Assembly (NCBI GenBank): GCA_017437745.1 | Contig: JAFRYI010000003.1 | Span: 62,001-126,000, forward strand | Origin: Bacillota bacterium | Lineage (GTDB): Bacteria > Bacillota > Clostridia > Peptostreptococcales > Anaerovoracaceae | Direction of reading: 5' to 3' | Length of the DNA stretch: 64,000 bases | Shown: one piece after another, positions 1 through 8,666 of the stretch | Layout of the letters: each line of letters opens with the position of its first letter | Numbering within the stretch: the first letter of the stretch is position 1 | Notes under the pieces: generated by a model | Seen by the model: the letters and a program-made list of their open reading frames with translations, nothing else | What the model was told of the DNA's origin: nothing | Database searches by the model: none | Made by a program: the position numbers and the translations under genes

Positions 1-2
1 AT

Positions 3-575
3 CTTAAGGCGGACGAGAAGAATTACAGGCAGGGCGAGCTCCTGCAGCGCAGGGGAGAGCCCATGGATCACTTCGGATACGTTCTTTCCGGAGTCGTTCA
101 GGTCTATTTCGACGAACCGGACGGCACCAGGGTCATAATGGCAAGCAACGGCCCGGGAGACAGCTTCGGGGAGTCGATGTGCTTCCTGCGTGTGCCGGAG
201 ATACCGGTATACGTAGTCGCGGCCGAGGACTGCAGGGTGCTGTGGCTTAAGATGGACAACGTCATAGATCCAAGGCCCGGACACTGCGATCACGCGATCG
301 TAAACAGGGTCATGGCGAGCTTCGCGCAGAGGGCGCTCAACCTTAACGACCGCATACAGGTGCTGTCGCAGAGGAGCCTCCGCAAAAAGATACAGACGCT
401 GCTGCAGCAGTACCGTCGGAAGACGGGGAGCAGTACGTTCACGCTGCCGCTGAGCCGCGAGGACATGTCCGTCTTCCTCGGATGCGACAGGAGCGCGCTT
501 TCCAGAGAACTGGCCCGCATGAAGGAAGAGGGGCTCATAGATTATTACAGGAACAGTTTTAAGGTGCTGAAATGA
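3..575 (+). CDS. Crp/Fnr-family transcriptional regulator (5' end cut off)
   Basis: The reading frame is open from the left edge, so the true start lies outside the window. The visible part begins inside a cyclic-nucleotide-binding beta-barrel (YRQGELLQRRGEP, then LSGVVQVYF, GDSFGE). It continues through a long dimerisation helix and ends in a Crp-type helix-turn-helix (LSREDMSVFLGCDRSALSREL). This is the classic Crp/Fnr layout: an effector-sensing N-terminus and a DNA-binding C-terminus. The ligand cannot be read from the sequence. The stop overlaps the ATG of the next gene (ATGA), so it is probably co-translated with the U32 pair downstream. Family assignment is firm; regulon and effector are unknown. 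Confidence 0.9.
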   Translation, partial: LKADEKNYRQGELLQRRGEPMDHFGYVLSGVVQVYFDEPDGTRVIMASNGPGDSFGESMCFLRVPEIPVYVVAAEDCRVLWLKMDNVIDPRPGHCDHAIVNRVMASFAQRALNLNDRIQVLSQRSLRKKIQTLLQQYRRKTGSSTFTLPLSREDMSVFLGCDRSALSRELARMKEEGLIDYYRNSFKVLK

Positions 576-1834
576 GTGATATATCTAGAACGCAGAGCAG
601 TCCTGTATCTGCGCGGAACAAAGAGATACTCATGCCGGACGGCAGGAAGCCGGAACTTCTGGCTCCTTCCGGAGACATGGAGACGGTAAGGACAGCGCTC
701 AGGTTCGGAGCGGACGCGATCTACCTGGGCGGACCGTTCATGCAGCTGAGGGCTTCTTCCGCGGGCTTCGACGAAAAGAAACTGGCAGAGGCCTCGGAAA
801 TGATCCACGCAGGCGGCAGCCGCATGTACGTGACTGTAAACAGCTTCGCGAACAACGAGGAGATACCCAGGCTCGGAGAATACGCCAGATTCCTGAAGGA
901 CGTAGGCGCGGACGCTGTAATAGTGTCCGACATAGGCGCGGTAGCGGAGATAAAGCAGAACGTTCCCGACCTGGAAGTGCACGTCAGCACTCAGGCCAAC
1001 TGCATGAATTACAGGGCAGCCAAGGTCTACTACGATCTTGGAGCGTCCAGAATAGTACTGGCCAGAGAGCTTTCTCTTGAGCAGATAGCGGAGATAAGGG
1101 CCAACACCCCGGCGGATCTGCAGCTGGAGGGCTTCATCCACGGAGCCATGTGCATGTCGTATTCCGGACGGTGCCTTCTGAGCGCGTTCCTCGCGGGGCG
1201 CAGCGGAAACCGCGGACAGTGCGCGCAGACCTGCCGATGGAACTACTACCTTATGGAGGAGAAGCGTCCCGGCGAGTTCTTTAAAGTGGAGGAGAGCGAT
1301 CAGGGGATGACCATTCTGTCGTCCAAGGAGATGTGCTGCGCGGGCATACTGGACAGGATGGCGGCCGCGGGCATCTGCAGTTTCAAGATAGAAGGCCGCA
1401 TGAGAACTCCGTTCTACATAGGAACGGTGGTCAACGCCTACAGGATGCTTATCGACGGCAGGATAAGCGCGGAGCAGGCCATGGACGAGCTGGACACAAC
1501 CAGCCACAGGCCTTTCTGCACAGGATTCTATCTGGGAGACCCGGAGTCGGTGGCGTCCGACACCTCCGGATATGTACGCAATACTCTGTTCGTAGCTTCC
1601 GCTCTTAAGGACAGCGCGGACGGAAAACTTCTTATAGAGACCAGAAACCCCTTTGCCGTGGGTGACAGACTGGAGATACTCAGCCCGGGAAGCTTCGGAA
1701 AGAGCTTCACCGTAGAGAGCATAGAAAGCGAAGAAGGGGAGAGCATGCAGCGCTCTGCCGTACCGATGAGGCGCCTTCGGATAAACGCTCCGGACGGAGT
1801 TAAAGCTCAGGACATACTCAGAAAACGGCTGTGA
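572..1834 (+). CDS. Peptidase U32-family protein (short form)
   Basis: A 420-residue protein with a TIM-barrel-like U32 domain. It opens with KPELLAPSGD and carries the family signature EGFIHGAMCMSYSGRC near residues 186-201, followed by GNRGQCAQTC. Those clustered cysteines match the iron-sulphur ligands known in RlhA/TrhP-type U32 proteins, which modify RNA; others in the family were described as collagenase-like. An RNA hydroxylation role is therefore possible but is inference. The start at 572 has AAGGTG upstream and overlaps the regulator stop; a second Met at 632 (MPDGRKPELL) would match the usual family N-terminus better. It is followed at once by a longer paralogue. Confidence 0.88.
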   Translation: MSDISRTQSSPVSARNKEILMPDGRKPELLAPSGDMETVRTALRFGADAIYLGGPFMQLRASSAGFDEKKLAEASEMIHAGGSRMYVTVNSFANNEEIPRLGEYARFLKDVGADAVIVSDIGAVAEIKQNVPDLEVHVSTQANCMNYRAAKVYYDLGASRIVLARELSLEQIAEIRANTPADLQLEGFIHGAMCMSYSGRCLLSAFLAGRSGNRGQCAQTCRWNYYLMEEKRPGEFFKVEESDQGMTILSSKEMCCAGILDRMAAAGICSFKIEGRMRTPFYIGTVVNAYRMLIDGRISAEQAMDELDTTSHRPFCTGFYLGDPESVASDTSGYVRNTLFVASALKDSADGKLLIETRNPFAVGDRLEILSPGSFGKSFTVESIESEEGESMQRSAVPMRRLRINAPDGVKAQDILRKRL

Positions 1835-1860
1835 TCCTGCAATACGGCGGCAAAGGAAAC

Positions 1861-3951
1861 ATGAAGAGCATACCTTTAGATAAAAGACCGGAGATACTTG
1901 CTCCCGTAGGAGGGACACAGCAGCTGACCGCGGCTCTGCGCTGCGGAGCAAACGCTGTCTATTTCGGGCTGCCGGATTTCAACGCAAGGCGCAGCGCGGA
2001 CAACTTCGCGGGGGAAAAGCTTTCGGAGACCGTAGCGTTCTGCCACGAGAGGGGAGTGCGGGTATACGTCACGATCAATACGCTGGTATTCGACCGCGAA
2101 CTGGCGGATATGAGAAAGGCTGTGGATACCGCTTGCTCCGCGGGGGCGGACGGTCTTATAGTGCAGGACCTGGCAGTTGCATCGTACGCAAGGGAGAAGT
2201 GGCCGGACACAGCGCTTGTCGCGTCCACGCAGATGGCGGTCCACAACGTTGAAGGCACCATGCTTCTTAAGGAAATGGGCTTTTCAAGGGCTGTGGCTGC
2301 CAGAGAACTGACGCTTGCGGAGATAAAAGAGATACACGACAGGACCGGCATGGACATTGAAGTGTTCGTTCACGGAGCTCACTGCATGGGCGTGTCCGGG
2401 ATATGCTACATTTCTTCCATGATAGGCGGCAGGAGCGGTAACCGCGGACTCTGCGCGCAGCCATGCAGGCTGGACTGCAGCGTTTGCGGCAGGGACCACG
2501 CGCTGTCGCTGAAGGACCTTTCGTACATAGAACACATAGGAGAACTGGCCGAAGCCGGCGTCTGCAGCCTTAAGATAGAAGGCCGGATGAAGAGGGCGGA
2601 GTACGTTGCCGCGGCGGTGACCGCGTGCAGGGCGGTAATGGACGGAAACGAGCCGGACATGGATACTCTGCGGGCCGTCTTCTCCAGGAGCGGATTTACC
2701 GACGGATACCTTACCGGAAAGCGCGATCTCAGCATGTTCGGCTACCGCACCAAAGAAGACGTTACGGCCGCCGACGATGTCCTGAAAGATCTGGCAAAGC
2801 TCTACGAAAAAGAACCGCAGAACATACCCGTGGACATGTATCTGAAGGTCCGTCCGGGCGAGCCTGCGGAACTTACGGTTACCGACGGGAAAGAATCGTT
2901 TACGGTCCTCGGAGCGGAGCCTCAGATACCCAGGACTTTGCCTCTGAACGAGGAATACGCGGAGCGATACCTGTCCAAGACGGGCGGCACTCCGTACTTC
3001 CTCAGGAAGCTTTCGGTGTACGCGGACGACAGAGTGATGCTGCCTGCGTCGCAGCTGAACGAACTGCGCCGGAACGCTCTGGAAGGGCTTGGAAAAGAGC
3101 GCGTAAAAGCGTTCGAAAACAAGAGACCGAAGCCGGCTGCGGACATGCCTTTTAAGGCCGAAAACAAGCCCTCTGACGCGCCGAAACGCGGTGGACGGGA
3201 AAATGCCTTAAGGGCAAGATTCGAACGCGCGGATCAGCTGTTTTCCGGCTGTCCCGGAACCGTGATACTGCCCCTGAAAGAGATCGGCAAAGCCTCGGTC
3301 GATAAGGCCAAGGCATGCGGCGCGGATCGCATAATGGCAGAGATACCTCCTGTGATCTGGCCCTCGAACATGGAAATAGTGAGGGCAAAGCTCGCAGAAA
3401 TAAAAGAGCTTAACATAACAGATGTTTACGTAGAAAATCTCGGAGCCGCGGAATTGGCCCGCGAATTCGGGTTTAAGGCTCACGGCGGACCGATGCTCAA
3501 CATACTCAACTCCGTGTCGCTTGGCAAACACCTGGATCTCGGACTTGAAGACGCCTGCGTTTCCTTCGAGATGCCGGCCGCGGACATGCGCAGACTGGAA
3601 GTTCCGGAGCGCGCCGGCGCGGTAGTGTACGGCTACCTTCCGCTGATGAAGTTCCGGGCATGCCCGGCCAGGGGAAAGGACGGCTGCGGAAACTGCAAAG
3701 GCGTAAACGTCCTTACTGACCGCAAGGGCGAAAGGTTCACCGTCATATGCCGCGATAAGCAGTATTCCGAACTCCTCAACTGCGTGCCGCTTTACGCCGC
3801 GGACAGGAATCTTCCGGACCTTTCTTTCAAGATGCTGTACTTCACCACGGAGACTGCGGAGGAGTGCGCGGAGATAACACGTCTCGCCGAAGAAAAAGCT
3901 CCGCTGCCGGGACGGCGCACGGCCGGATTGTATTTCCGCGAGCTGCTGTAG
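1861..3951 (+). CDS. Peptidase U32-family protein with C-terminal extension (long form)
   Basis: About 696 residues. The N-terminal half repeats the U32 domain of its neighbour: RPEILAPVGG, then EVFVHGAHCMGVSGIC and GNRGLCAQPC near residues 163-200. The C-terminal half is the extra domain of long U32 proteins (DUF3656-like) and contains a further cysteine cluster (CPARGKDGCGNC). I chose the ATG at 1861 because AAAGGA precedes it and the protein then begins like the family. A GTG at 1831 overlaps the upstream stop and would add ten residues. Tandem short and long U32 genes suggest two related enzymes or a complex. The substrate is not evident. Confidence 0.86.
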   Translation: MKSIPLDKRPEILAPVGGTQQLTAALRCGANAVYFGLPDFNARRSADNFAGEKLSETVAFCHERGVRVYVTINTLVFDRELADMRKAVDTACSAGADGLIVQDLAVASYAREKWPDTALVASTQMAVHNVEGTMLLKEMGFSRAVAARELTLAEIKEIHDRTGMDIEVFVHGAHCMGVSGICYISSMIGGRSGNRGLCAQPCRLDCSVCGRDHALSLKDLSYIEHIGELAEAGVCSLKIEGRMKRAEYVAAAVTACRAVMDGNEPDMDTLRAVFSRSGFTDGYLTGKRDLSMFGYRTKEDVTAADDVLKDLAKLYEKEPQNIPVDMYLKVRPGEPAELTVTDGKESFTVLGAEPQIPRTLPLNEEYAERYLSKTGGTPYFLRKLSVYADDRVMLPASQLNELRRNALEGLGKERVKAFENKRPKPAADMPFKAENKPSDAPKRGGRENALRARFERADQLFSGCPGTVILPLKEIGKASVDKAKACGADRIMAEIPPVIWPSNMEIVRAKLAEIKELNITDVYVENLGAAELAREFGFKAHGGPMLNILNSVSLGKHLDLGLEDACVSFEMPAADMRRLEVPERAGAVVYGYLPLMKFRACPARGKDGCGNCKGVNVLTDRKGERFTVICRDKQYSELLNCVPLYAADRNLPDLSFKMLYFTTETAEECAEITRLAEEKAPLPGRRTAGLYFRELL

Positions 3952-3992
3952 AAACAAAACCTTGCCCGTAAATGGCAGACACGATAAAAAAT

Positions 3993-4017
3993 AAGACCGG
4001 GATCTTCTCCCGGTCTT
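3993..4017. terminator. Bidirectional intrinsic terminator between convergent genes
   Basis: A perfect 10-bp stem (AAGACCGGGA / TCCCGGTCTT) with a 5-nt loop sits between the converging U32 and M3 peptidase genes. A T-run of six follows on the minus strand and a weaker T-rich stretch on the plus strand, so it can serve both transcripts. Confidence 0.85.
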
Positions 4018-4066
4018 TATCTTTATCATCTTTATGCTTTGGCTTTCCCAAGCCGGCTTTTCCGTT

Positions 4067-5770
4067 CTATTCGATGCCTGTCAGGTCGAACTCGTCCAGA
4101 GCCTTGTCAGCCTGCGCGCACACGCTTTTCAGGGTCTCTTCCTCAAACGGGCTCTTAAGGTCCGCGTTCTTAAGAAGGTCGGTAAAGGTCCTGCTTCCGC
4201 CCTGCAGGGTATAAGCCATGTAGTGCTTCCAGGCATCCTTGCGGCTCTTCTGTATCATTGCCCAGAACTCCAGAGCCACTGTCTGCGCAAGGCAGTAATC
4301 TATGTAGTAGAACGGGCTGGAGTAGATGTGGTGCTGCCTCTGCCAGTGCTCGCCGTCGGAGTAGAAGGGGATCTCTCCGTCCAGTTTGATCCACGGAGTG
4401 TAGATGCCCATCAGCTTCTTCCAGCAGTCGTGGCGCTGACGCGGCGTCCAGTCCGGATTGGCGTAGACTTCATGCTGGAAGTGATCCACCATGGTCCCGT
4501 AGGGGATGAAGGTTATTCCGCCGGCCAGATGGCTGTAGAGGAACTTCCTGGCGTCCTTGCCGAAGAAGTCTTCCGCGAAGGTCTCTCCGAAGAACTCCAT
4601 GGACATGGAATGCACTTCCGCCGACTCCATTCCCGGCCAGACGTAACTGCTGGGAACTCGGTCTATGTTCATCCATGCCTCGAAGGCGTGTCCCGCTTCG
4701 TGGGTTATGACTTCCACGTCGTGCTGAGTGCCGTTGAAATTGGCGAAGATGAAGGGTACGTTGTAGTCCGGTATGGACGTGCAGTAACCTCCGGACTGCT
4801 TTCCTTCGGTGGAGAGAAGATCCATGAGATCCATCTCGCGCATGGTCCTGAAGAACTTCGAGGTCTCGGGCGACAGGTCGTCGTAGAAGCGCTGGCCGGC
4901 TTCCACAAGGTAATCCCTGTCTCCGGCGGGCTTCGGGTTGCCGCTGCGGAACTCCAGCACGGAGTTATAGAAGCTCATCGGATACTCGCATCCCAGGCGC
5001 TCCGCCTGCTTTTTATATATCTTCTCGGCGACCGGTACCAGATACTTTACGACCGCGGCGCGGAACTTCTCCACGTCTTCCTTGGTGTAGCAGTTGCGGC
5101 CCATGCGGTAGTATCCCAGCGTGGTGTAGCCTCCGTATCCGAGCTTCTTTCCCATCTCGTCGCGAAGGTGAGTAAGCTTGTCGTAGTATTCGTCGAACTT
5201 GGCCTGATTCTCCTTGTACCAGGAGCCTTCCGCCAGGTAAGCCTCTTTTCTGGTGGAGTCATCCGGATCCACCTTGTAGGGACCAAGCTGGGCAAGGGTG
5301 TAAGTCTTTCCGCGGAAGGGGATCTGAGCGCTTGCCAGGAGTTTTTCGTATTCCTGGGTAAGGTCGTTCTCCTGCTGCATCTGCGGAACTATGTCCGGCG
5401 AGAAGGTCTTGAGCGAGATCTCCGTGTTTATGAACATCAGGTCGCCGTATTCCTTTTCGAAATCCGCGCGGAACGGGCTGTTCAGCATCGCCAGGTTCCA
5501 CTGCTGCGAGTATTCCTCGACCTCGGGGAGCATGCGGTTGTAGTAGTTGCATTCTTCCTCGTAGAACTTGTCGCGGGTGTCTATGCTGTGGCGCACCTGC
5601 GCAAGCGTTACGGCAGTCTCGAAATGCTTTCCTTCCTCCTCGTTCTTAAGGAAGACGGCCTTAGCTTCCTCGTAGGTCTTCGCGGCGGAGAGGCTCATCG
5701 TAAGCTCCGCCAGATCCTTTTTCAGCTGCTCGCAGTCGTAGCGGCTGTAGGGCATTTCCTTGAATTTCAT
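4067..5770 (-). CDS. M3-family oligoendopeptidase
   Basis: A 567-residue zinc metallopeptidase of the thimet oligopeptidase/PepF group. The catalytic HEAGH motif, with the following EAW, lies near residue 355, and a second-shell region (GMESAEVHSMSMEFF) follows at the usual distance. It has no signal peptide, so it should cleave short peptides in the cytoplasm. The start ATG has AAAGGA upstream. It lies directly after rnhB on the same strand, with about 70 bp between them, and ends at a bidirectional terminator. The family call is firm; peptide specificity is unknown. Confidence 0.92.
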   Translation of the reverse strand: MKFKEMPYSRYDCEQLKKDLAELTMSLSAAKTYEEAKAVFLKNEEEGKHFETAVTLAQVRHSIDTRDKFYEEECNYYNRMLPEVEEYSQQWNLAMLNSPFRADFEKEYGDLMFINTEISLKTFSPDIVPQMQQENDLTQEYEKLLASAQIPFRGKTYTLAQLGPYKVDPDDSTRKEAYLAEGSWYKENQAKFDEYYDKLTHLRDEMGKKLGYGGYTTLGYYRMGRNCYTKEDVEKFRAAVVKYLVPVAEKIYKKQAERLGCEYPMSFYNSVLEFRSGNPKPAGDRDYLVEAGQRFYDDLSPETSKFFRTMREMDLMDLLSTEGKQSGGYCTSIPDYNVPFIFANFNGTQHDVEVITHEAGHAFEAWMNIDRVPSSYVWPGMESAEVHSMSMEFFGETFAEDFFGKDARKFLYSHLAGGITFIPYGTMVDHFQHEVYANPDWTPRQRHDCWKKLMGIYTPWIKLDGEIPFYSDGEHWQRQHHIYSSPFYYIDYCLAQTVALEFWAMIQKSRKDAWKHYMAYTLQGGSRTFTDLLKNADLKSPFEEETLKSVCAQADKALDEFDLTGIE

Positions 5771-5841
5771 GTATCTGTCCTTTCGTTAGTTCGGGGACGT
5801 ACCGGCAGTCTGTTTTCCGGACCCCGGGACTGTCCCTGTCA

Positions 5842-6468
5842 TCATAAAAACGTTTTCCTGTGGATGGGGCAGGGACCAAGTTTTCTCAGGCCTTCGTAGT
5901 GGGCGGCGGTCCCGTAGCCTTTGTTGGACTCGAACGCGTAGCCTGGGTATATTCCGGCCATCTCCACCATCTCGCGGTCTCTGGTCACTTTCGCCAGTAT
6001 GCTTGCCGCGGCTATGGAGACCGAACGCGCGTCCCCCTTTATTATGGACGTCTGCGGCATGTCCAGACCCTGGAGCCTTACGGCGTCTATCAGCACGTGA
6101 TCGGGCTTTACGGGCAGAGCCTTTACGGCGTCCAGCATGGCTTCCTTTGTGGCTTCCAGGATGTTGATCTCGTCTATCCGGTCCGGTTCGCGGCGGCCTA
6201 TCGCCCAGCATACAGCGGCTTCCTTTATCTGTTCGAAAAGTTCCTCGCGGCGCTTGGGGGACAGTTTCTTGGAATCGTCCACACCGAGCAGCGAGAAGTC
6301 CTTTGGAAGAATTACCGCGGCCGTTACCACAGGCCCTGCCAGAGGGCCTCTTCCGACTTCGTCCACGCCGGCGATGTATTCCTTTCCGGCGCTCCAGAGC
6401 TCCCGCTCGAAGCTGAGCATCTCCTGCAGTCTGTACTGTTGTTTTTCGATGCGTTCCTGTTTGGTCAA
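5842..6468 (-). CDS. rnhB: Ribonuclease HII
   Basis: RNase HII cleaves the RNA strand of RNA-DNA hybrids and removes misinserted ribonucleotides. The DEDD active site is visible: the DEVGRGPLAGP motif, the Asp of HVLIDAV, and the Asp of KGDARSVSIAAASILAK. I placed the start at a TTG on the minus strand (position 6468), because GGAGG lies 9 nt upstream and the protein then begins TKQERIEKQQ, like clostridial homologues. The frame stays open further upstream, but that stretch looks non-coding. The result is about 208 residues, normal for the family. It is divergent from mraZ. Confidence 0.93.
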   Translation of the reverse strand: MTKQERIEKQQYRLQEMLSFERELWSAGKEYIAGVDEVGRGPLAGPVVTAAVILPKDFSLLGVDDSKKLSPKRREELFEQIKEAAVCWAIGRREPDRIDEINILEATKEAMLDAVKALPVKPDHVLIDAVRLQGLDMPQTSIIKGDARSVSIAAASILAKVTRDREMVEMAGIYPGYAFESNKGYGTAAHYEGLRKLGPCPIHRKTFL

Positions 6469-6489
6469 AGCCTTATGCCTCCACCGGCC

Positions 6490-6498
6490 ATTATACCA
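6490..6498 (-). promoter_or_regulatory. Possible extended -10 promoter for rnhB
   Basis: On the minus strand the sequence TGGTATAAT forms an extended -10 element. No convincing -35 is seen. The start site would leave a very short leader with GGAGG almost at its 5' end. Confidence 0.35.
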
Positions 6499-6606
6499 CA
6501 TAGAGCCGTCCTGATGGCCCTGAAAATGCGGCTTAAGATCCGGCCTTGTCCTTCTTCTTGGACAGGGTGCGTAAGCCGTGTAAAAAAACGTCAAAAACTA
6601 CATTTA

Positions 6607-6629
6607 GTGGTGTCATCCTCTGACACCAC
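6607..6629. repeat. Perfect inverted repeat in the rnhB-mraZ divergent region
   Basis: GTGGTGTCA and TGACACCAC form perfect 9-bp arms around a 5-nt spacer. No T-run follows on either strand, so it is more like an operator than a terminator. One arm shares AGTGGTGT with the direct repeats nearer mraZ. Confidence 0.6.
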
Positions 6630-6684
6630 AATATCTAGAAAAATGCCTGAGAACGTTTGTTTTTCAAGGCTTTTCGCTAAAAAA

Positions 6685-6753
6685 AGTGGAGCAATTTCCC
6701 ATAATTTTATAAGAAAAATATTGTTTTTCGTACAATAGTGGTGTAAAGTGGAG
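6685..6753 (+). promoter_or_regulatory. mraZ promoter region with MraZ-box-like AGTGG repeats
   Basis: AGTGG occurs at 6685-6689, 6737-6741 and 6747-6751; the last two are exactly 10 bp apart, on one helix face. MraZ is known to bind short GTGG-type direct repeats upstream of its own operon, so these are candidate autoregulatory sites. TTGTTT (6721-6726) and TAAAGT (6744-6749) are 17 bp apart and could be the promoter, which would put the boxes in the spacer and on the -10. An alternative -10 is TACAAT at 6731. In the rest of 6499-6897 I see only a weak hairpin at 6544-6567 and no gene. Confidence 0.5.
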
Positions 6754-6897
6754 ACGCAGACCGAAAAGGGGCTGTATTGCCTGTTCAAAAGAGGCATTGG
6801 GGGATCCAAAAGGCCCGCAAGGGGATAAAAATGGGCCGCGGATCTCAAAAGAGTTATCGGGAAAGAGTAAACAGGGGAAAGAAAGGGTAGACGATCC

Positions 6898-7329
6898 ATG
6901 TTCATGGGCACCTATCAAAACTCCATAGACGCTAAGAACCGCGTGATAATTCCGGCCAGGTTCAGGGATGAGCTCGGTCCGAAGTGCGTTCTTACCAGGG
7001 GCCTCGATGAGTGTCTGATCCTCTATCCCATGTCCACCTGGGCCGAGCAGCAGCAAAAGCTTGCCGCGCTGCCCAGATCGGACGAGAACGCAAGGGCCTT
7101 CATCCGCTACGTGTACGCTAACGCCACGGAATGCGAGATCGACAGGCAGGGCAGGCTGCTGATACCGGCGTCGTATAAAGATGCGGCGAAGATGGACAAG
7201 GAGCTTGTCACACTCGGAATGCTGGACAGAGTGGAGCTCTGGTCCAGAGAAGTTTACGACGGATCCGCCAACGGCGGAAAGCTCGGTCCCAAAGACCTGG
7301 CAAAATTCTCGGAGACCTACAGGGTGTAG
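6898..7329 (+). CDS. mraZ: Transcriptional regulator MraZ
   Basis: A 143-residue protein starting MFMGTYQNSIDAKNRVIIP, the hallmark of MraZ, with two AbrB-like swapped-hairpin halves; the second holds ATECEIDRQGRLLIPASY. MraZ forms rings, binds DNA upstream of the dcw cluster and controls it. It is the first gene of the cell-division and wall cluster, and AGTGG repeats lie upstream. A second in-frame ATG two codons in (MGTYQ) is possible. It ends 3 nt before rsmH. Confident assignment. Confidence 0.96.
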   Translation: MFMGTYQNSIDAKNRVIIPARFRDELGPKCVLTRGLDECLILYPMSTWAEQQQKLAALPRSDENARAFIRYVYANATECEIDRQGRLLIPASYKDAAKMDKELVTLGMLDRVELWSREVYDGSANGGKLGPKDLAKFSETYRV

Positions 7330-7332
7330 CCG

Positions 7333-8280
7333 ATGGAGTTCAGTCACGTGCCGGTGCTCTATGACGAGGTCATGGAAGGGCTGGACATAAAAAGAGGCGG
7401 AACTTACGTAGACGGCACGCTCGGCGGAGCCGGACACTCGTCCGGTATATGCGAAAGGTTGGGTCCCGAAGGATGGCTCATCGGAATAGACTGCGACAGC
7501 GACGCGGTGGAGGCTGCGGGCAAACGACTCGAAGGCTTCTGCTGCAGAAAAGATCTAGTTAAGAGCAACTACTCCGACATAAAGCTGGTGCTGGACGAAC
7601 TTGGAGCCGGAAGGATCGACGGAGCGCTGCTGGACCTCGGCGTATCGAGTTTCCAGCTCGACAATCCCGAAAGAGGGTTTTCCTACATGCACGACGCTCC
7701 TTTGGATATGCGCATGGACGCGCAGGGGAGCTTCAGTGCAGAGGATGTCGTAAACGGATACTCCAGAGACGAACTTACCCGTATCATAAGCGATTACGGA
7801 GAAGAGCGCTGGGCGGCGCGGATAGCGCAGTTCATCGTAAAGGAAAGAGAAAAGAACAGAATAACGACAACGTCGGAGCTGGTGAGGATCATAAAGGCAG
7901 CCATACCCGCTCAGGCGAGAAGAGAAGGGCCGCATCCGGCCAAGCGGACATTCCAGGCGATACGGATAGAGGTCAACAACGAACTGGGACGCCTCGAAGG
8001 CGCCGTGTCGGACTTCATAGACGTGCTTGCTCCCGGCGGAAGGCTTGCGGTCATAAGCTTTCATTCGCTGGAAGACAGAATAGTAAAGAACGTGTTCGAA
8101 AAGCACCTGGATCCGTGCACATGCCCGCCGGATTTCCCGGTGTGCGTCTGCGGAAAGAAGCCGGACATCAAAAAGATAACAAGAAAGCCCGTCACGGCGG
8201 GTGAGAAAGAGCTGGCGGAGAACCCCAGGGCCAGAAGCGCCAAGCTCAGGATAATAGAAAAGTTACAGGAGCAGAGATGA
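7333..8280 (+). CDS. rsmH: 16S rRNA (cytosine(1402)-N(4))-methyltransferase RsmH (MraW)
   Basis: A 315-residue SAM-dependent methyltransferase that modifies C1402 in the ribosomal P site. The N-terminus [16 protein letters not shown], the SAM loop GTLGGAGHS, the [10 protein letters not shown] motif, [15 protein letters not shown] and the C-terminal [14 protein letters not shown] are all present and in order. Its length is normal. The gene follows mraZ directly and overlaps the FtsL-like gene by 4 nt (ATGA), consistent with one transcript. Confidence 0.97.
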   Translation: MEFSHVPVLYDEVMEGLDIKRGGTYVDGTLGGAGHSSGICERLGPEGWLIGIDCDSDAVEAAGKRLEGFCCRKDLVKSNYSDIKLVLDELGAGRIDGALLDLGVSSFQLDNPERGFSYMHDAPLDMRMDAQGSFSAEDVVNGYSRDELTRIISDYGEERWAARIAQFIVKEREKNRITTTSELVRIIKAAIPAQARREGPHPAKRTFQAIRIEVNNELGRLEGAVSDFIDVLAPGGRLAVISFHSLEDRIVKNVFEKHLDPCTCPPDFPVCVCGKKPDIKKITRKPVTAGEKELAENPRARSAKLRIIEKLQEQR

Positions 8281-8606
8281 GCAGCTTACAGAAGTACAAG
8301 ACAAAGATATTCGTTCTGATACTTTTGGTATGCGTAATCTGCGTAGGGATAGTCTGGCTGAACGCGAGCGCCTCCAAGCTCCAGTACGAGATCAACACCG
8401 TAAACAACAAGATCCAGGAGACTTCCTGGCAGATAAGATCGACTGAAGCGAAGGTAAGCATCCAGTCCAACATAGCCAGCCTGGAGGAGAAGGCCGGCGA
8501 GCTTGGCATGGTACGCGCGAACTTCGGAGACATCATATACCTGAAAGGAGACAGCGAGTCCGTCGAAGACTTTGCTCTGGCTCTACGGGAAAATGTCTAC
8601 AGATAA
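8277..8606 (+). CDS. ftsL: FtsL/DivIC-like septum protein
   Basis: A 109-residue bitopic membrane protein. A short cytoplasmic lysine-rich start precedes one membrane segment ([18 protein letters not shown], about residues 11-28). An extracellular coiled coil with regular charged heptads follows ([18 protein letters not shown]). FtsL binds FtsQ/DivIB and DivIC to activate septal peptidoglycan synthesis. Sequence conservation in the family is poor, so the call rests on topology, size and position between rsmH and the PBP. AGGAG lies just upstream of the ATG. Confidence 0.85.
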   Translation: MSSLQKYKTKIFVLILLVCVICVGIVWLNASASKLQYEINTVNNKIQETSWQIRSTEAKVSIQSNIASLEEKAGELGMVRANFGDIIYLKGDSESVEDFALALRENVYR

Positions 8607-8616
8607 AACCTGATCC

Positions 8617-8645
8617 GCGCCGGAATAAAACACGGCGCTGTTTTT
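8617..8645 (+). terminator. Terminator or attenuator between ftsL and the PBP gene
   Basis: A short GC-only stem (GCGCCG / CGGCGC) with a 10-nt loop is followed by TGTTTTTATTATT. It lies inside the operon in the 60-nt gap before the PBP gene, so it could reduce rather than stop downstream transcription. Confidence 0.55.
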
Positions 8646-8666
8646 ATTATTAGGGGATAGCGAAGC

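Noticed and set aside
545..1951. Long minus-strand open frame opposite the first U32 gene
   Set aside because: Its translation is low-complexity (rich in Arg, His, Ser, Val) with no family motif, and the plus strand encodes a clear U32 protein. It is a shadow frame. The same applies to long antisense frames at 9060-10583, 12936-14525, 19726-21219, 22997-25342 and 25382-26962.
4034..5899. Plus-strand 621-codon open frame opposite the M3 peptidase
   Set aside because: It lies wholly antisense to a peptidase with an intact HEAGH site and shows no domain or ribosome-binding site.
6469..6594. Longer RNase HII starting at 6594
   Set aside because: The extra 42 residues are not family-like, and a TTG with GGAGG upstream gives the standard N-terminus.
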